Positions 25,077-33,513 of a DNA stretch of 63,259 nucleotides are shown piece by piece. The stretch's first letter is position 1. Every line of letters begins with the position of its first letter. Where the stretch lies: positions 395,530 to 458,788 of the forward strand of contig NZ_LMUH01000022.1 of the NCBI RefSeq assembly GCF_009766105.1, given 5' to 3'. The DNA is from Granulicella sp. S156 (GTDB taxonomy: Bacteria; Acidobacteriota; Terriglobia; Terriglobales; Acidobacteriaceae). The notes under the pieces were generated by a model. The model saw only the letters and a program-made list of their open reading frames with translations, was not told where the DNA came from and made no database searches. The position numbers and the translations under genes are program-made.

Positions 25077-25370
25077 GTGGTCAAAAAGGCAATCTGGGTG
25101 ATGTTGAAGGCGAAGCCGGGCAAAGAGGCAGAGATAGAGGCGTTTCTGAGCCAGGGTGCTTTGTTGGCTAAGGAAGAACCGCTCACGGTGAACTGGTATG
25201 GAGTCAAGATGGGGCCAGGTGTTTATGGTGTGTTCGACACGTTTGCTGGCGATGAAGGCCGCGATGCTCATCTGAGCGGCGAAATTGCGAAGGCATTAAT
25301 GGCGAACGCGCCAGATTTGTTCTCGAATGAGATACGGATTGAGAAGATGGACGTTCTGGCGTCGAAGTAG
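25077..25370 (+). CDS. Antibiotic biosynthesis monooxygenase (ABM) domain protein
   Basis: The GTG at 25077 has a strong AGGAGG at 25063-25068 and is preferred to the ATG at 25056, which overlaps that Shine-Dalgarno site. The 97-residue ferredoxin-like protein opens VKKAIWVMLKAKPGKEAEIE and contains the family pattern LLAKEEPLTVNWYGVKM, then YGVFDTFAGDEGRDAHLSGE and AKALMANAPDLFS. ABM proteins are small dimeric oxygenases or quinone/aldehyde detoxifiers; the substrate is unknown. Its stop is followed at once by the palindromic repeat. Confidence 0.85.
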   Translation: MVKKAIWVMLKAKPGKEAEIEAFLSQGALLAKEEPLTVNWYGVKMGPGVYGVFDTFAGDEGRDAHLSGEIAKALMANAPDLFSNEIRIEKMDVLASK

Positions 25371-25378
25371 AACAAGCA

Positions 25379-25491
25379 ACGGCAAGGGCCTTTTAACGCA
25401 GGGGGCGCGGAGGTTTCGCGGAGGTCGCGATGGAAACCGTGGCGACCTCCGCGAAACCTCCGCGCCCCCTGCGTTAAGGCTCTTGCTCTTT
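25379..25491. repeat. Perfect inverted repeat of the GCAGAGG type
   Basis: Arms at 25393-25428 and 25442-25477 are exact 36-base reverse complements around a 13-base loop. Each arm begins TTAACGCAGGGGGCGCGGAG. Outside them, GCAAGGGCCTTT and AGGCTCTTGC extend the pairing with small gaps. The right arm contains the stop codon and last codons of the dipeptidase gene. It is a second copy of the element at 18391-18482. Confidence 0.9.
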
Positions 25492-26631
25492 TTCCGCCGC
25501 TGCCTGGACATCGGCGAAGACACGAAGGAGATTGCCGCCGAGGAGCTTCTTCATCTGCTCCTCGGTATAGCCACGTTGCAGAAGTGCGGCAGTGATCTTT
25601 GGCAGATCCGCGGCGCTGGCGATCTCCGCAGGCAGCAGCGCAAAGCCGTCGAAATCCGAGCCAATGCCGACGTGGTCGATGCCCGCCACCTGGGCGACAT
25701 GATCGAAGTGGTCGATCAACGACTCCAGTGGCGCAAGCGGTATGGGATGCTGCGCGTAGAACTCGCGGTCGACCGCAAGAGGAACCGCATAGGGAACGGG
25801 CTCACCGCGTTCGAGATAAGGAGCAGCCGCGGCCGCATAGAGTGGTTCGCGTTGCGGCTGTGTTGCAGACCAGGCGGTGCGCCAGTTGTCGTCGATGAAC
25901 GAAGGATAGAAGTTCACCATCACGACACCGTTGTTGGTCGCGACGGCGCGCAGCTGTTCGTCGGTAAGGTTGCGCGCTGAATCGGTGAGAGCCCGCGCGC
26001 TGGAGTGCGACGCGATGATAGGCGCGTGTGTTGTCTGCAGCACATCCCAAAAGGTTTTGTCGGACACGTGGCTCACATCGACCATCATGCCGAGGCTGTT
26101 CATCTCGCGGATCACGCTGCGTCCGAAACGTGTAAGCCCATCATGGTGCTGCACGCGGGGATCGTTGAGGTCGCCGGAGCTATCGGCCCACTCGTTGCTG
26201 TTGGACCAGGTGAGCGTCATATAGCGCACTCCCAGGCGGTGATAGACGCGCAACAGGCCGAGATCGGCTTCGATCGAATGTCCGCCTTCAATCCCCAGGA
26301 GCGCACAGAAGACGCAGTCCTGATGAGCCTGCACGATGTCTGCAGGCGTAAGGCCGAGACGCATCGTGGTGGGGTGTTTGCGAAGCTGCTCGTAGACGCC
26401 GTCGATGAGTTGCAGAGTACGGAACGCGTAGCGGCCACGCCACTGAGTAGGCTCCACCCAGATGGCAAGGAACTCAGCGGAGAGGTTGCCCCGCCGCGCA
26501 CTCTCGAGGTTCAGCATGCCTCCGCCCAGCGGATCGGAGAAGTTCCAGCCCTCATCCACAAAGCGCTGCGGAGTATCGGCGTGGGTATCGATGACGAGAG
26601 TGGAGGCGTGAAATTTTGCGGGATCTTGCAT
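25474..26631 (-). CDS. Membrane dipeptidase (M19 family)
   Basis: A 385-residue zinc peptidase of the renal-dipeptidase type, likely cytosolic since no signal peptide is evident. Metal ligands are in VIDTHADTPQRF (His and Asp), GIEGGHSIEADLGLLRVYHR (Glu) and MVDVSHVSDKTFWD plus APIIASHSSARAL (two His). HVGIGSDFDGFALLP near the C terminus carries the acidic ligand. It cleaves dipeptides, often with D-residues. The last four residues (EQEP) and stop codon are encoded by an inserted palindromic repeat, so the C terminus may have been altered. Confidence 0.92.
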   Translation of the reverse strand: MQDPAKFHASTLVIDTHADTPQRFVDEGWNFSDPLGGGMLNLESARRGNLSAEFLAIWVEPTQWRGRYAFRTLQLIDGVYEQLRKHPTTMRLGLTPADIVQAHQDCVFCALLGIEGGHSIEADLGLLRVYHRLGVRYMTLTWSNSNEWADSSGDLNDPRVQHHDGLTRFGRSVIREMNSLGMMVDVSHVSDKTFWDVLQTTHAPIIASHSSARALTDSARNLTDEQLRAVATNNGVVMVNFYPSFIDDNWRTAWSATQPQREPLYAAAAAPYLERGEPVPYAVPLAVDREFYAQHPIPLAPLESLIDHFDHVAQVAGIDHVGIGSDFDGFALLPAEIASAADLPKITAALLQRGYTEEQMKKLLGGNLLRVFADVQAAAEKEQEP

Positions 26632-26756
26632 GTGATTGAGACCGCAGGTGTTGTGCTGGCTGCGAGGCTTGATTGTAACAATGCGGAGAAATTCATACTG
26701 GAGGAGACGGCAACCCGCGAGCGATGCAGGCCATCTGTCTAGGGCAGAGGTGATTT

Positions 26757-26960
26757 ATGGGAATTGGCGTAAATGCAACCAAGACAGCATCACGACCTTC
26801 GCATGAAGCGATCGAGGACACTGGTGGCAACCCGATCACCGGGGCCAGAACTCCGACGGAACGCATCGACCAGGCAGCGATGGAGAGCGCCAAGCGCGCG
26901 CAGAATCGGGAGCACGCTAACGAGACGAAAGATCCGGGAAATTCGATCTTTACGAAATAG
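26757..26960 (+). CDS. Small hydrophilic hypothetical protein
   Basis: A 67-residue protein rich in Ala, Thr, Asn and charged residues, with no hydrophobic stretch: TASRPSHEAIEDTGGNPITG is followed by ARTPTERIDQAAMESAKRAQ. AGAGGTG lies about eight bases before the ATG. It is likely intrinsically disordered, apart from one helix. I do not recognise the family. The absence of a competing gene on either strand and the adjacent terminator at 27009-27047 support it. Confidence 0.5.
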   Translation: MGIGVNATKTASRPSHEAIEDTGGNPITGARTPTERIDQAAMESAKRAQNREHANETKDPGNSIFTK

Positions 26961-27008
26961 ATCAACATAAAACAGGATGGCAGTAATCCATGTAGCAGAT
27001 GGATATGT

Positions 27009-27047
27009 CAACAACGAAGCCCCGCTTGGTGCGGGGCTTCGTTGTTG
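27009..27047. terminator. Strong hairpin terminator
   Basis: Perfect 17-base arms (CAACAACGAAGCCCCGC and complement) flank a TTGGT loop, between the end of the small gene and the 3' end of the GlcG-like gene. It probably stops transcription from both sides. Confidence 0.85.
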
Positions 27048-27085
27048 CTGTGCTGTTCCTGGTTTTTGCTTTTCTGGTTACGGCT

Positions 27086-27499
27086 CTAAAACGCCGCTGC
27101 CCCAGCCTCTGCAACGCTATGATCCTGCTCACCAGAGCCACCACTCACGCCGATAGACCCAACCACTTTGTCATCCTGCTTGATAGGAATGCCCCCGGCG
27201 AAGATCATGACCTTGCCATCGTTGGACGCATGGATACCGAAGAATTGGCCGCCGGACTGTGAGTGGGCTGCGAGTTGGCCCGTTTCGATGTCGAAGGCAC
27301 GCGAGGTCCAGGCCTTCTTCTGAGCGATATCAATGGAGCCCAGCCAGGCATTCTCCATGCGCTCGAAGGCAACCAGGTGGCCGCCTGCGTCGGCGACAGC
27401 GATGCACATGGGCTGTTTGATCTCCTCGGCCTTCTTGGTGGCGGCGGCGATGATGCGGCGGGCGTCGACGAGTTGCAGAGTCTTGACGATGTTGCTCAT
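27086..27499 (-). CDS. GlcG/HbpS-like heme-binding family protein
   Basis: A 137-residue protein of the DUF336 family: ARRIIAAATKKAEEIKQPMC, then IAVADAGGHLVAFERMENAW, KKAWTSRAFDIETGQLA, FAGGIPIKQDDKVVGSIGVS and GGSGEQDHSVAEAGAAAF at the end. The compact alpha/beta fold is known from HbpS, which binds heme, and from GlcG of the glycolate cluster, whose role is unclear. No glycolate oxidase gene is nearby, so a heme or corrinoid-linked role is only a guess. Confidence 0.88.
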   Translation of the reverse strand: MSNIVKTLQLVDARRIIAAATKKAEEIKQPMCIAVADAGGHLVAFERMENAWLGSIDIAQKKAWTSRAFDIETGQLAAHSQSGGQFFGIHASNDGKVMIFAGGIPIKQDDKVVGSIGVSGGSGEQDHSVAEAGAAAF

Positions 27500-27625
27500 G
27501 TTAAGAAGTTCTCCTTCAGCTAGTAACGTACGTCAGACGATTGGATGCAAGGACAAGGTTTCCACCGTTGACCTTCCCGGTCTTTTCTCACCAAAAGGTC
27601 GTCTATCGGATACTCTTTCCAGAGT

Positions 27626-28171
27626 ATGTCCGACTTCCCTGCCGCCGACACAGACTTCATGCAACTCGCCATCGCCGAGGCGCGCGCCGCCGAGATCGCG
27701 GGCGAGGTCCCTGTCGGTGCCATCATCGTCTCGCCCACGGGGCAGATCGTCGGACGCGGCAACAACCATGTTCTCCGCACCAACGACCCCACAGCCCACG
27801 CCGAGATCGTCGCCCTCCGCGCCGCCGGCCTCGCACTCTCCAACTACCGCCTCCTGACACCGGAGGGCGGCTGCACGCTCTACTGCACGCTTGAGCCCTG
27901 TGCGATGTGCGCGGGAGCCATCCTGCACGCGCGCATCGCCCGCCTCGTCTTCGCCGCACGCGACCCCAAGGCCGGTGCCTGCGGATCTGTGCTTTCCGTA
28001 ATGAATCATCCCGCACTCAACCATCGCGTTGAGGTCGTCGAAGGCGTGCTCGCCGAAGAGTGCAGTGCCATGCTCACCAATTTCTTTCGCGCTCGCCGGG
28101 CATCGCAAACCTCCAGCAACCAGTCCGCATCAGACTTGTTGACGGAGGGCAACACCGATGGCAACCCGTAA
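27626..28171 (+). CDS. tadA: tRNA adenosine(34) deaminase
   Basis: A 181-residue zinc deaminase that converts A34 to inosine in tRNA-Arg(ACG), allowing it to read CGU, CGC and CGA. The active site is DPTAHAEIVALR (zinc His, catalytic Glu) and TLEPCAMCAGAIL (two zinc Cys). ARDPKAGACGSV and the C-terminal helix FFRAR are typical. It is slightly longer than usual because of a Ser/Gln/Asn-rich tail, and its last 14 bases overlap the DUF3175 gene. Confidence 0.95.
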   Translation: MSDFPAADTDFMQLAIAEARAAEIAGEVPVGAIIVSPTGQIVGRGNNHVLRTNDPTAHAEIVALRAAGLALSNYRLLTPEGGCTLYCTLEPCAMCAGAILHARIARLVFAARDPKAGACGSVLSVMNHPALNHRVEVVEGVLAEECSAMLTNFFRARRASQTSSNQSASDLLTEGNTDGNP

Positions 28172-28553
28172 AGCTCCCGCAAAGAAGTCCGCTACGAAGA
28201 AGTCAGCCACGAAAAGGTCCACCACCCCACCTTCGCGCCGTTGGTCCGCCAAAGTCGATACCGACTCCACACATCCCGACCACGAACTCTTCCTGCAAAG
28301 CGCCCCGAAGATCGCCCAAGCGCTCGCCACCAAGCGCGTCTCGCCGAAGGGTCCTGCCTCGGGCATGCAAATGCTGAACTTCTATATCAACCGCGCCGGG
28401 AAGAACCTCTCCAAAGGGCGTATAGCTACGTTGGAGCGGGCGAAGGATCTGCTCTCCGACATCATTGCGAAAGCAAAGGCGCCTGCAAAGAAATCAGCTC
28501 TGAAGAAGGCCGCCAAAAAGAAGAGTGCGTCGAAAAAATCGACCGCACGCTAG
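28158..28553 (+). CDS. DUF3175 protein with lysine-rich tails
   Basis: A 131-residue protein. The central DUF3175 core holds RRWSAKVDTDSTHPDHELFL, then RVSPKGPASGMQMLNFYINR and AGKNLSKGRIATLERAKDLL. The N terminus (KAPAKKSATKKSATKRSTTP) and C terminus (repeats of KKSA/KKA) resemble histone H1 and AlgP-type tails and should bind nucleic acid. The start ATG overlaps tadA, implying co-expression. Function in the family is not established; the tails suggest a nucleoid or RNA-binding role. Confidence 0.88.
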   Translation: MATRKAPAKKSATKKSATKRSTTPPSRRWSAKVDTDSTHPDHELFLQSAPKIAQALATKRVSPKGPASGMQMLNFYINRAGKNLSKGRIATLERAKDLLSDIIAKAKAPAKKSALKKAAKKKSASKKSTAR

Positions 28554-28688
28554 CGGCGTGTTATCGATTTCTGCCATCGTTCCACTGCAGGGTGCTACAA
28601 AAACCTTGACGCAACGGGCGCGGCGGAACGATGGCAATTGAATGACACGCCTGGGAGCCACCCCAACGCTGGACGTGACTCGTCTCCA

Positions 28689-29777
28689 TCAATAATTTCT
28701 ATTCAAAAAATCCCGCAAAGATTCCAGCCGAAAACTAGCATCACCCACTTCAATCCCCAGGAGAAGCTGCGTGCTGCTGAGCTGATTGCGAAAATCCAAA
28801 GCAGCCGTAGTATCCGCGTCGTTCACCAATTGCAGGCTCTTCTCGATCTGCTGCGACTCCTGCTGGAGGGATTTGAGCCTGTTCTCCTGCGCGGCGATGT
28901 TGTCCGTAACCTGTGCGCGCAGTACATCCATATTTCGGACAACATCGCCCTCCTGCACCTTCTTCCAACCCGCATACGCATCGACCGCACGGTCCAGATG
29001 CCGGTCAATCGCACGGCTGGCGAAGTTATACGTCGCAGTCACCTCTCCGTAAGGTTCCACGCTATTGGCTACCGGATTAATCTGCTGATGGGCGCCCACG
29101 GTAAGCGCAACGTCCCAGTTGTTTTGGCGCGCAAGCTTGTCCTGCGCCTTCTGCTCAGCAATGTCGGTGGCCTGCTTGTCGGCCACCTGCTGCTTGAGCG
29201 ACTGGGCCGCAAGCTGCGGCACATAGAGAGCCGCGATCTTCGACTGCGTATCCGCGCGATCCGCTTCGAGCTTGATCCTGTTCACCTGAAGCTCCAGAAG
29301 CATGGGGCGGGTCATGTTCTGGGCTTCCACCATCTTCGAACTCTTGTCGATAAGATCGTCAAGCGACTTCATCGCCTGCTCAATCAGATCGAGGCGGTGG
29401 GTAAGCGCCTGCTTCTCGATGCTGGGGAGCGCGTATTGAAGATATTGCTGGACGCCCGTCGTGGCCTTGTAGAGATCGCAGTTCTTGCGCGCGGCATCGA
29501 CAGTGATCCCGGCCTTTTTATAGCTCGAAAGGCTAAGCGACGCACCCGCGACGAGTTGCGTGGGAAGGCCGGTCTCGGGCTGGGTGAACGCACCAAGCGC
29601 ATTGGGCGTACGCAGCAGATCGCTCTGCGCCGCGGCCTGCTCAGCGAGATACGCACAGTAGGCCTGCGGGTCGTTCTGGAGATTGGATTGGGGACTGGGC
29701 TGGCCGGTCTGGGACGTTGCATAGGCCGATGCGAACAGCAGCGCGGCGGTGACAGAGATCGTATAGCGACGGGACAT
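28689..29777 (-). CDS. TolC-like outer-membrane protein
   Basis: The ATG at 29777 gives 362 residues with a signal peptide (MSRRYTISVTAALLFASAYA). The mature protein alternates long amphipathic helices with two short beta regions. The first is GLPTQLVAGASLSLSSYKKA (about 75-94); the second is WDVALTVGAHQQINP and EPYGEVTATYNF (about 215-250). This strand-helices-strand-helices order is that of the TolC family, in which three subunits form a channel-tunnel. It is shorter than TolC (about 430-470 residues). The gene is third in a cotranscribed set with a HlyD-like adaptor and a GT2 synthase. Confidence 0.72.
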   Translation of the reverse strand: MSRRYTISVTAALLFASAYATSQTGQPSPQSNLQNDPQAYCAYLAEQAAAQSDLLRTPNALGAFTQPETGLPTQLVAGASLSLSSYKKAGITVDAARKNCDLYKATTGVQQYLQYALPSIEKQALTHRLDLIEQAMKSLDDLIDKSSKMVEAQNMTRPMLLELQVNRIKLEADRADTQSKIAALYVPQLAAQSLKQQVADKQATDIAEQKAQDKLARQNNWDVALTVGAHQQINPVANSVEPYGEVTATYNFASRAIDRHLDRAVDAYAGWKKVQEGDVVRNMDVLRAQVTDNIAAQENRLKSLQQESQQIEKSLQLVNDADTTAALDFRNQLSSTQLLLGIEVGDASFRLESLRDFLNRNY

Positions 29778-29795
29778 TCTTTCTGCTCCTAACAC

Positions 29796-30929
29796 TCAGA
29801 ACAGCAACGGCTTGCGGCCAAGAAATACGGTCTGCGACTTCGCCGAGTTGGGATGCGAGAGATTCATCTGGATCATCAGACCGCGCACCTGCGTCTTGAA
29901 GATCGGATGCGTGATCTGTTCTTCTCCCAGAAATATCTGTTTCACCGTACCGACCTTACGGCACAAGACCATATTGAAATAGCAGTCGTAGATCGGCGAA
30001 CCTACTTTGGCGTTGGCCTGATTGTCATAAGGCACAAACGCGAAGTAGAGCCGATTGGTGCCGGTGGCGTTCAGGTAATAGGGGCTCTGCTTGGCCGTAG
30101 CTATGGCCTGGCGCAGACTCTCGACCTGGCGATTGTCTTCCTGCAACTGTTTCTGTGCGACGTTGATGGCGACATCCAGCTGGGCAATCTCGGAACGGAG
30201 TTCAGCCTGCTTCTCCAGCACATCCAGCGACTTGGTGCCGATCGTGGTTTTGTCGAGGATGCTGTCGGTAAGCATGACCTCGCCGATCTTGCTGTCGGTG
30301 TACGAATCCTGTGCCTGGTTGATCGCCGCAACCTGCGTGGCGGCGTCTCCCTTGGTAATCAGTCCAGCCGCAAGGTCTTTGTGAATCTGGTCCTCTACCT
30401 GCTGGAGCTGGGTTAGAACCCGCTGTGTCTTAACGTTGTCACCCTGCTTCTGCGTGTCGAGCGTGACCAACTCTGGCCCTGTAGAACGATCGTGTCCGCG
30501 TTCCCGAAGGATCGCGTGCTCCAATTCGGGGTCGAGTGCCTCCAGCGACCCGCGATGCTTCGTCATCTCATCAAGGCTGCTCTGCTGTCGAGTGACATCC
30601 ACCTTGAGGTCTTCCAGCGTCTGCTTGCTAAGAACAAGCTTCTGCAGGAAGTCGAGACTCTTTTCATCGGAAGCCGAGAGGATGACAGGCGCGCACCAGG
30701 TGCCGTTGACCGCATAGAAGCCCATGACGAAGGCGTAGGTAAGAATGCCTCCAAGCACCGCATAGAGCACCACGACGGCGAATATCCGATAGAGCGTGAT
30801 GATTGACTTGTAGAGAAAGGACTGCCGGCGCGGAGGCGCTGCCGGAGTAGTCGGGAGCGTATCGGAGAGCGGTTCAGGAAGCGGGTCCTGACGCGGGTCT
30901 GGAAGGGAATTAATTGCCGGCGTTGCCAA
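29796..30929 (-). CDS. HlyD-like periplasmic adaptor with coiled coil
   Basis: The TTG at 30929, with AAGAGG upstream, is the likely start; the frame remains open further upstream only inside the glycosyltransferase gene. The 377-residue protein has a Pro-rich cytosolic head (1-40), one transmembrane helix (about 45-74), a long coiled coil (about 90-265) and a C-terminal beta part beginning LYFAFVPYDNQANAKVGSPI with a Cys pair (YDCYFNMVLCRKVG). This is the layout of membrane-fusion proteins that join an inner-membrane machine to a TolC-like tube. It overlaps the synthase gene by 20 bases and lies 18 bases before the TolC-like gene. Confidence 0.78.
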   Translation of the reverse strand: MATPAINSLPDPRQDPLPEPLSDTLPTTPAAPPRRQSFLYKSIITLYRIFAVVVLYAVLGGILTYAFVMGFYAVNGTWCAPVILSASDEKSLDFLQKLVLSKQTLEDLKVDVTRQQSSLDEMTKHRGSLEALDPELEHAILRERGHDRSTGPELVTLDTQKQGDNVKTQRVLTQLQQVEDQIHKDLAAGLITKGDAATQVAAINQAQDSYTDSKIGEVMLTDSILDKTTIGTKSLDVLEKQAELRSEIAQLDVAINVAQKQLQEDNRQVESLRQAIATAKQSPYYLNATGTNRLYFAFVPYDNQANAKVGSPIYDCYFNMVLCRKVGTVKQIFLGEEQITHPIFKTQVRGLMIQMNLSHPNSAKSQTVFLGRKPLLF

Positions 30930-32142
30930 GAGGCACCTCTTGTTGTTTGGTTCGTGTGCCCCAATCGGCAGAGTCCATAGTGAGAAGCGCGAGAGGGGTG
31001 ATAAAGAGCGTACTGACGATCGACCATGCAATATAAGCGCCGAAGGCCAGCGGATGTTTGAGTGTCTCGGCTGGGCTGTACTTGCTGATGACCCAACTGA
31101 AGACACAGGCAATGCCGAGGTACAGCACGAGCGGCATGGGCCCCGTCCAGGCGAGAGGATCAGTGGTGAGCATCGTAACGATCACCAGCAGAGCGACGAT
31201 AGCTCCCAAAGGTGTGAGCACAAGGGTAAACACCGTGTTCGGATGCAGCTTCCAGACATGCTGCGGCAGCGTCCTGAGCGTATAGAAGAGGTCTCGCACG
31301 ATGCTGCGCCGCCAGCGAAGCTGCTGTTTGAAGAGAACGGAGAGCGTGGTAGGAACGGTTGTCCAGCAAAGCGCGTCGTTGTTGATGTAGGTCCCGTAGC
31401 CGCGGAGCAGCGTTTGGTGGGTGAGAAAGCGGTCTTCCCCCTGGTTGACCGGTATGCCGAACCAATGGCGCCCGCGGATCGCAGGCTCAATTTCGAGCAA
31501 CAGCTCGCGTCGAATGGCAAAGAGGCAACCGCTGATGCAGCAGACACTGCGAGTCCAGTTCTCTGGAATCTTATAGAGTTCAAACGCCGTGTAGTAGATG
31601 ATCGTCTGGATGACCGTGATCACACTGTCGTTGGGATTGCGCACGCCAACACGGCCTCCCACCGAACCGATACCCGGCTCCGCAAAGCAGGCGGTGAGCT
31701 CGCGAATGCAATCGGGATGAAAGATGCAGTCGGAGTCGATCGAGATAATCACCTCTGCGCTGGAGTGCTGTAGAGCATTGCAGACGGTGCGGGCCTTACC
31801 GCAGTTGACTGCATTGCGGCCAGTTCGGATACGGATATTGGTGAAGTCGCGCTGGGCCTTGAGCATCCACTGATAGCTGTCATCGACGGAACAGTCGTCC
31901 TGCGCTATGACCTCAAAGAGGTCCGTGGGGTATCTGCTCTTACTAATGCTCTCAATCGTCTCGTAGACGGTCTTGCCTTCGTTATAGCAAGGCAGGAGAA
32001 CACTCACCGTGGGCGTCCAGGTGTAGTCCTTCCTGGCCTTCGCGCTCGGGAAAGACCACTTGAGAATAAGCCCCATGAGGTACTTCACGACGGAGATCAG
32101 GAGACATAGAAACATCACCAGCCAGAGAAGTATGGGTGCCAC
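30910..32142 (-). CDS. Processive family-2 glycosyltransferase (polysaccharide synthase)
   Basis: A 410-residue inner-membrane enzyme. An N-terminal helix (1-28) precedes the cytosolic GT-A domain with VSVLLPCYNEGKTVYETIES (47-66), DDCSVDD (82-88), the DSD metal-binding motif (136-138), GEDR (235-238) and the QQLRW processivity motif (273-277). Three to four helices follow (about 290-395). This is the architecture of cellulose, hyaluronan and chitin synthases, which polymerise UDP-sugars and extrude the chain. No PilZ domain is present, so c-di-GMP control is not indicated. The gene is first of three with adaptor and TolC-like genes. Confidence 0.9.
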   Translation of the reverse strand: MAPILLWLVMFLCLLISVVKYLMGLILKWSFPSAKARKDYTWTPTVSVLLPCYNEGKTVYETIESISKSRYPTDLFEVIAQDDCSVDDSYQWMLKAQRDFTNIRIRTGRNAVNCGKARTVCNALQHSSAEVIISIDSDCIFHPDCIRELTACFAEPGIGSVGGRVGVRNPNDSVITVIQTIIYYTAFELYKIPENWTRSVCCISGCLFAIRRELLLEIEPAIRGRHWFGIPVNQGEDRFLTHQTLLRGYGTYINNDALCWTTVPTTLSVLFKQQLRWRRSIVRDLFYTLRTLPQHVWKLHPNTVFTLVLTPLGAIVALLVIVTMLTTDPLAWTGPMPLVLYLGIACVFSWVISKYSPAETLKHPLAFGAYIAWSIVSTLFITPLALLTMDSADWGTRTKQQEVPLGNAGN

Positions 32143-32297
32143 GTGACCGCCTCATTACTGTGTAACGTGTTTGTACTATACAAAATACGTACCAATAACA
32201 AATCTGGCTTCAATAAATTGTCACCCCGATTGCAAGAAGTCCAGAAGAACCCATTTCCTGCATCCCGCGAAGCCTCAACGCTCAAGGAGCGACACGT

Positions 32298-32316
32298 CCC
32301 CACACTGCAAGGAAAA
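32298..32316 (+). repeat. 19-base direct repeat, copy 1 (vestige of an SDR gene start)
   Basis: CCCACACTGCAAGGAAAAG recurs exactly at 33517-33535, the first codons of the SDR gene. Upstream, TCAAGGAGCGACAC here resembles TCGAGGAGACACC there, so the copy also includes the SDR ribosome site. The rest of the 270 bases between the GT2 gene and the RDD gene shows no gene. Confidence 0.75.
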
Positions 32317-32414
32317 GACTGCGTCAAAAAATTGACCTGTTAGCTATATCGCAGACACTGGTATCCTTCGTTGCATAAAGCTCCTACACAGTTCCGGGTT
32401 TTAAAAGGACGACC

Positions 32415-33446
32415 TTGACTGATCTCACCCCGTTCCCCGCTGGCGATCCGTCGGTAAGGATCGACACCCCACAGCCTGGCCAGATTGGCGCCCTCTGGCA
32501 CCGTCTCATTGCGTTTTTCATAGACGCCATCATTCTCTTCGTCACCGGTACTGCCATCGCACTCCCGTTGTCCAGCACATTCTCCCGGCTAGGCCTTTGG
32601 GGACGGTTGATCGGTTTTTGCATCGCCCTTTTCTACCTGGCAACTCTTAATAGCGAGCTGGGAGGGGGACAGACGGGCGGAAAGCAATTGATGCGCCTGC
32701 GGGTTGTCGACTCGCAAGGACGAACGATCTCCTTTGGAAAATCTCTTGTTCGATATTCCATACTCGCAATTCCCGTCTTTCTTAACCGGCTACCAGTCCC
32801 CATCAGTCGAGCGCCAGGAATCATCACTTTTTTCCTGAGTGTGGTCATCTTCGGTATTGGCGGAGCCACACTTTATCTTGTGCTCTTCAATGGGAATACC
32901 AGGCAGGGACTGCATGATCTCGCAGTCGGAAGCTATGTGGTCGAAGCGGACATAAGCGGCCCTGTGAGAGTGCGTCCAATCTGGAAGCCTCATTGGGTCA
33001 TACTCGCTCTTCCTTTACTGGTTTCGGGAATCTTTGCAATGGTTACGTACAATTGGCTGGAGCAGAATGGCTCTTTCCCCGAAATCATGCAGGATATAAG
33101 ACTGGTCGAAGGTGTTGATGGAGTCGAAGCCTCGAGCGTGATGACAGGGACACAGCACTTCGCAAGCAGTGATGAAATCAAAACTATCTTTACGGTAAAT
33201 GTCGTTTGGAGAGGACCCTGCCACGAAGAACGGTCCCATGCAGGCCATATTGCAGAGCTACTTCTTCAACGCGACCCGAGGATAGAGGAATACGATTTAC
33301 TCCAGATCGGTGTCACTTGCGGCTACGATCTCGGTATCGCCAGCCATCAGATAAGCCGCAATGTCACGCTCTCTCCATCGGAATGGCAGACCTACCTTGA
33401 TAATCCTATAACCTCCGACGACGATGCAGCCCTGGGTAATCCGTAG
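32415..33446 (+). CDS. RDD family membrane protein
   Basis: A 343-residue protein starting at a TTG. The first segment reads IGALWHRLIAFFIDAIILFV, with the Arg and Asp of the RDD motif. GGGQTGGKQLMRLRVVDSQG and FNGNTRQGLHDLAVGSYVVE are the other family hallmarks. Four helices lie in the first 220 residues, and a further helix at about 195-215 is followed by a non-conserved extracytoplasmic C-terminal half. RDD proteins are linked to transport and ion stress, but mechanisms are mostly unknown. The last 23 bases overlap the open region of the SDR gene, whose real start is later. Confidence 0.85.
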   Translation: MTDLTPFPAGDPSVRIDTPQPGQIGALWHRLIAFFIDAIILFVTGTAIALPLSSTFSRLGLWGRLIGFCIALFYLATLNSELGGGQTGGKQLMRLRVVDSQGRTISFGKSLVRYSILAIPVFLNRLPVPISRAPGIITFFLSVVIFGIGGATLYLVLFNGNTRQGLHDLAVGSYVVEADISGPVRVRPIWKPHWVILALPLLVSGIFAMVTYNWLEQNGSFPEIMQDIRLVEGVDGVEASSVMTGTQHFASSDEIKTIFTVNVVWRGPCHEERSHAGHIAELLLQRDPRIEEYDLLQIGVTCGYDLGIASHQISRNVTLSPSEWQTYLDNPITSDDDAALGNP

Positions 33447-33513
33447 CCGATGTTCGTACTGCTGCATCCTTCAAATTTGCATCGTATCCATCATCATCGT
33501 TCGAGGAGACACC

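Noticed and set aside
28638..29792. Plus-strand frame opposite the TolC-like gene
   Set aside because: Leu/Arg/His-rich shadow; the minus-strand frame has a signal peptide, coiled-coil pattern and operon context, so it is the real gene.
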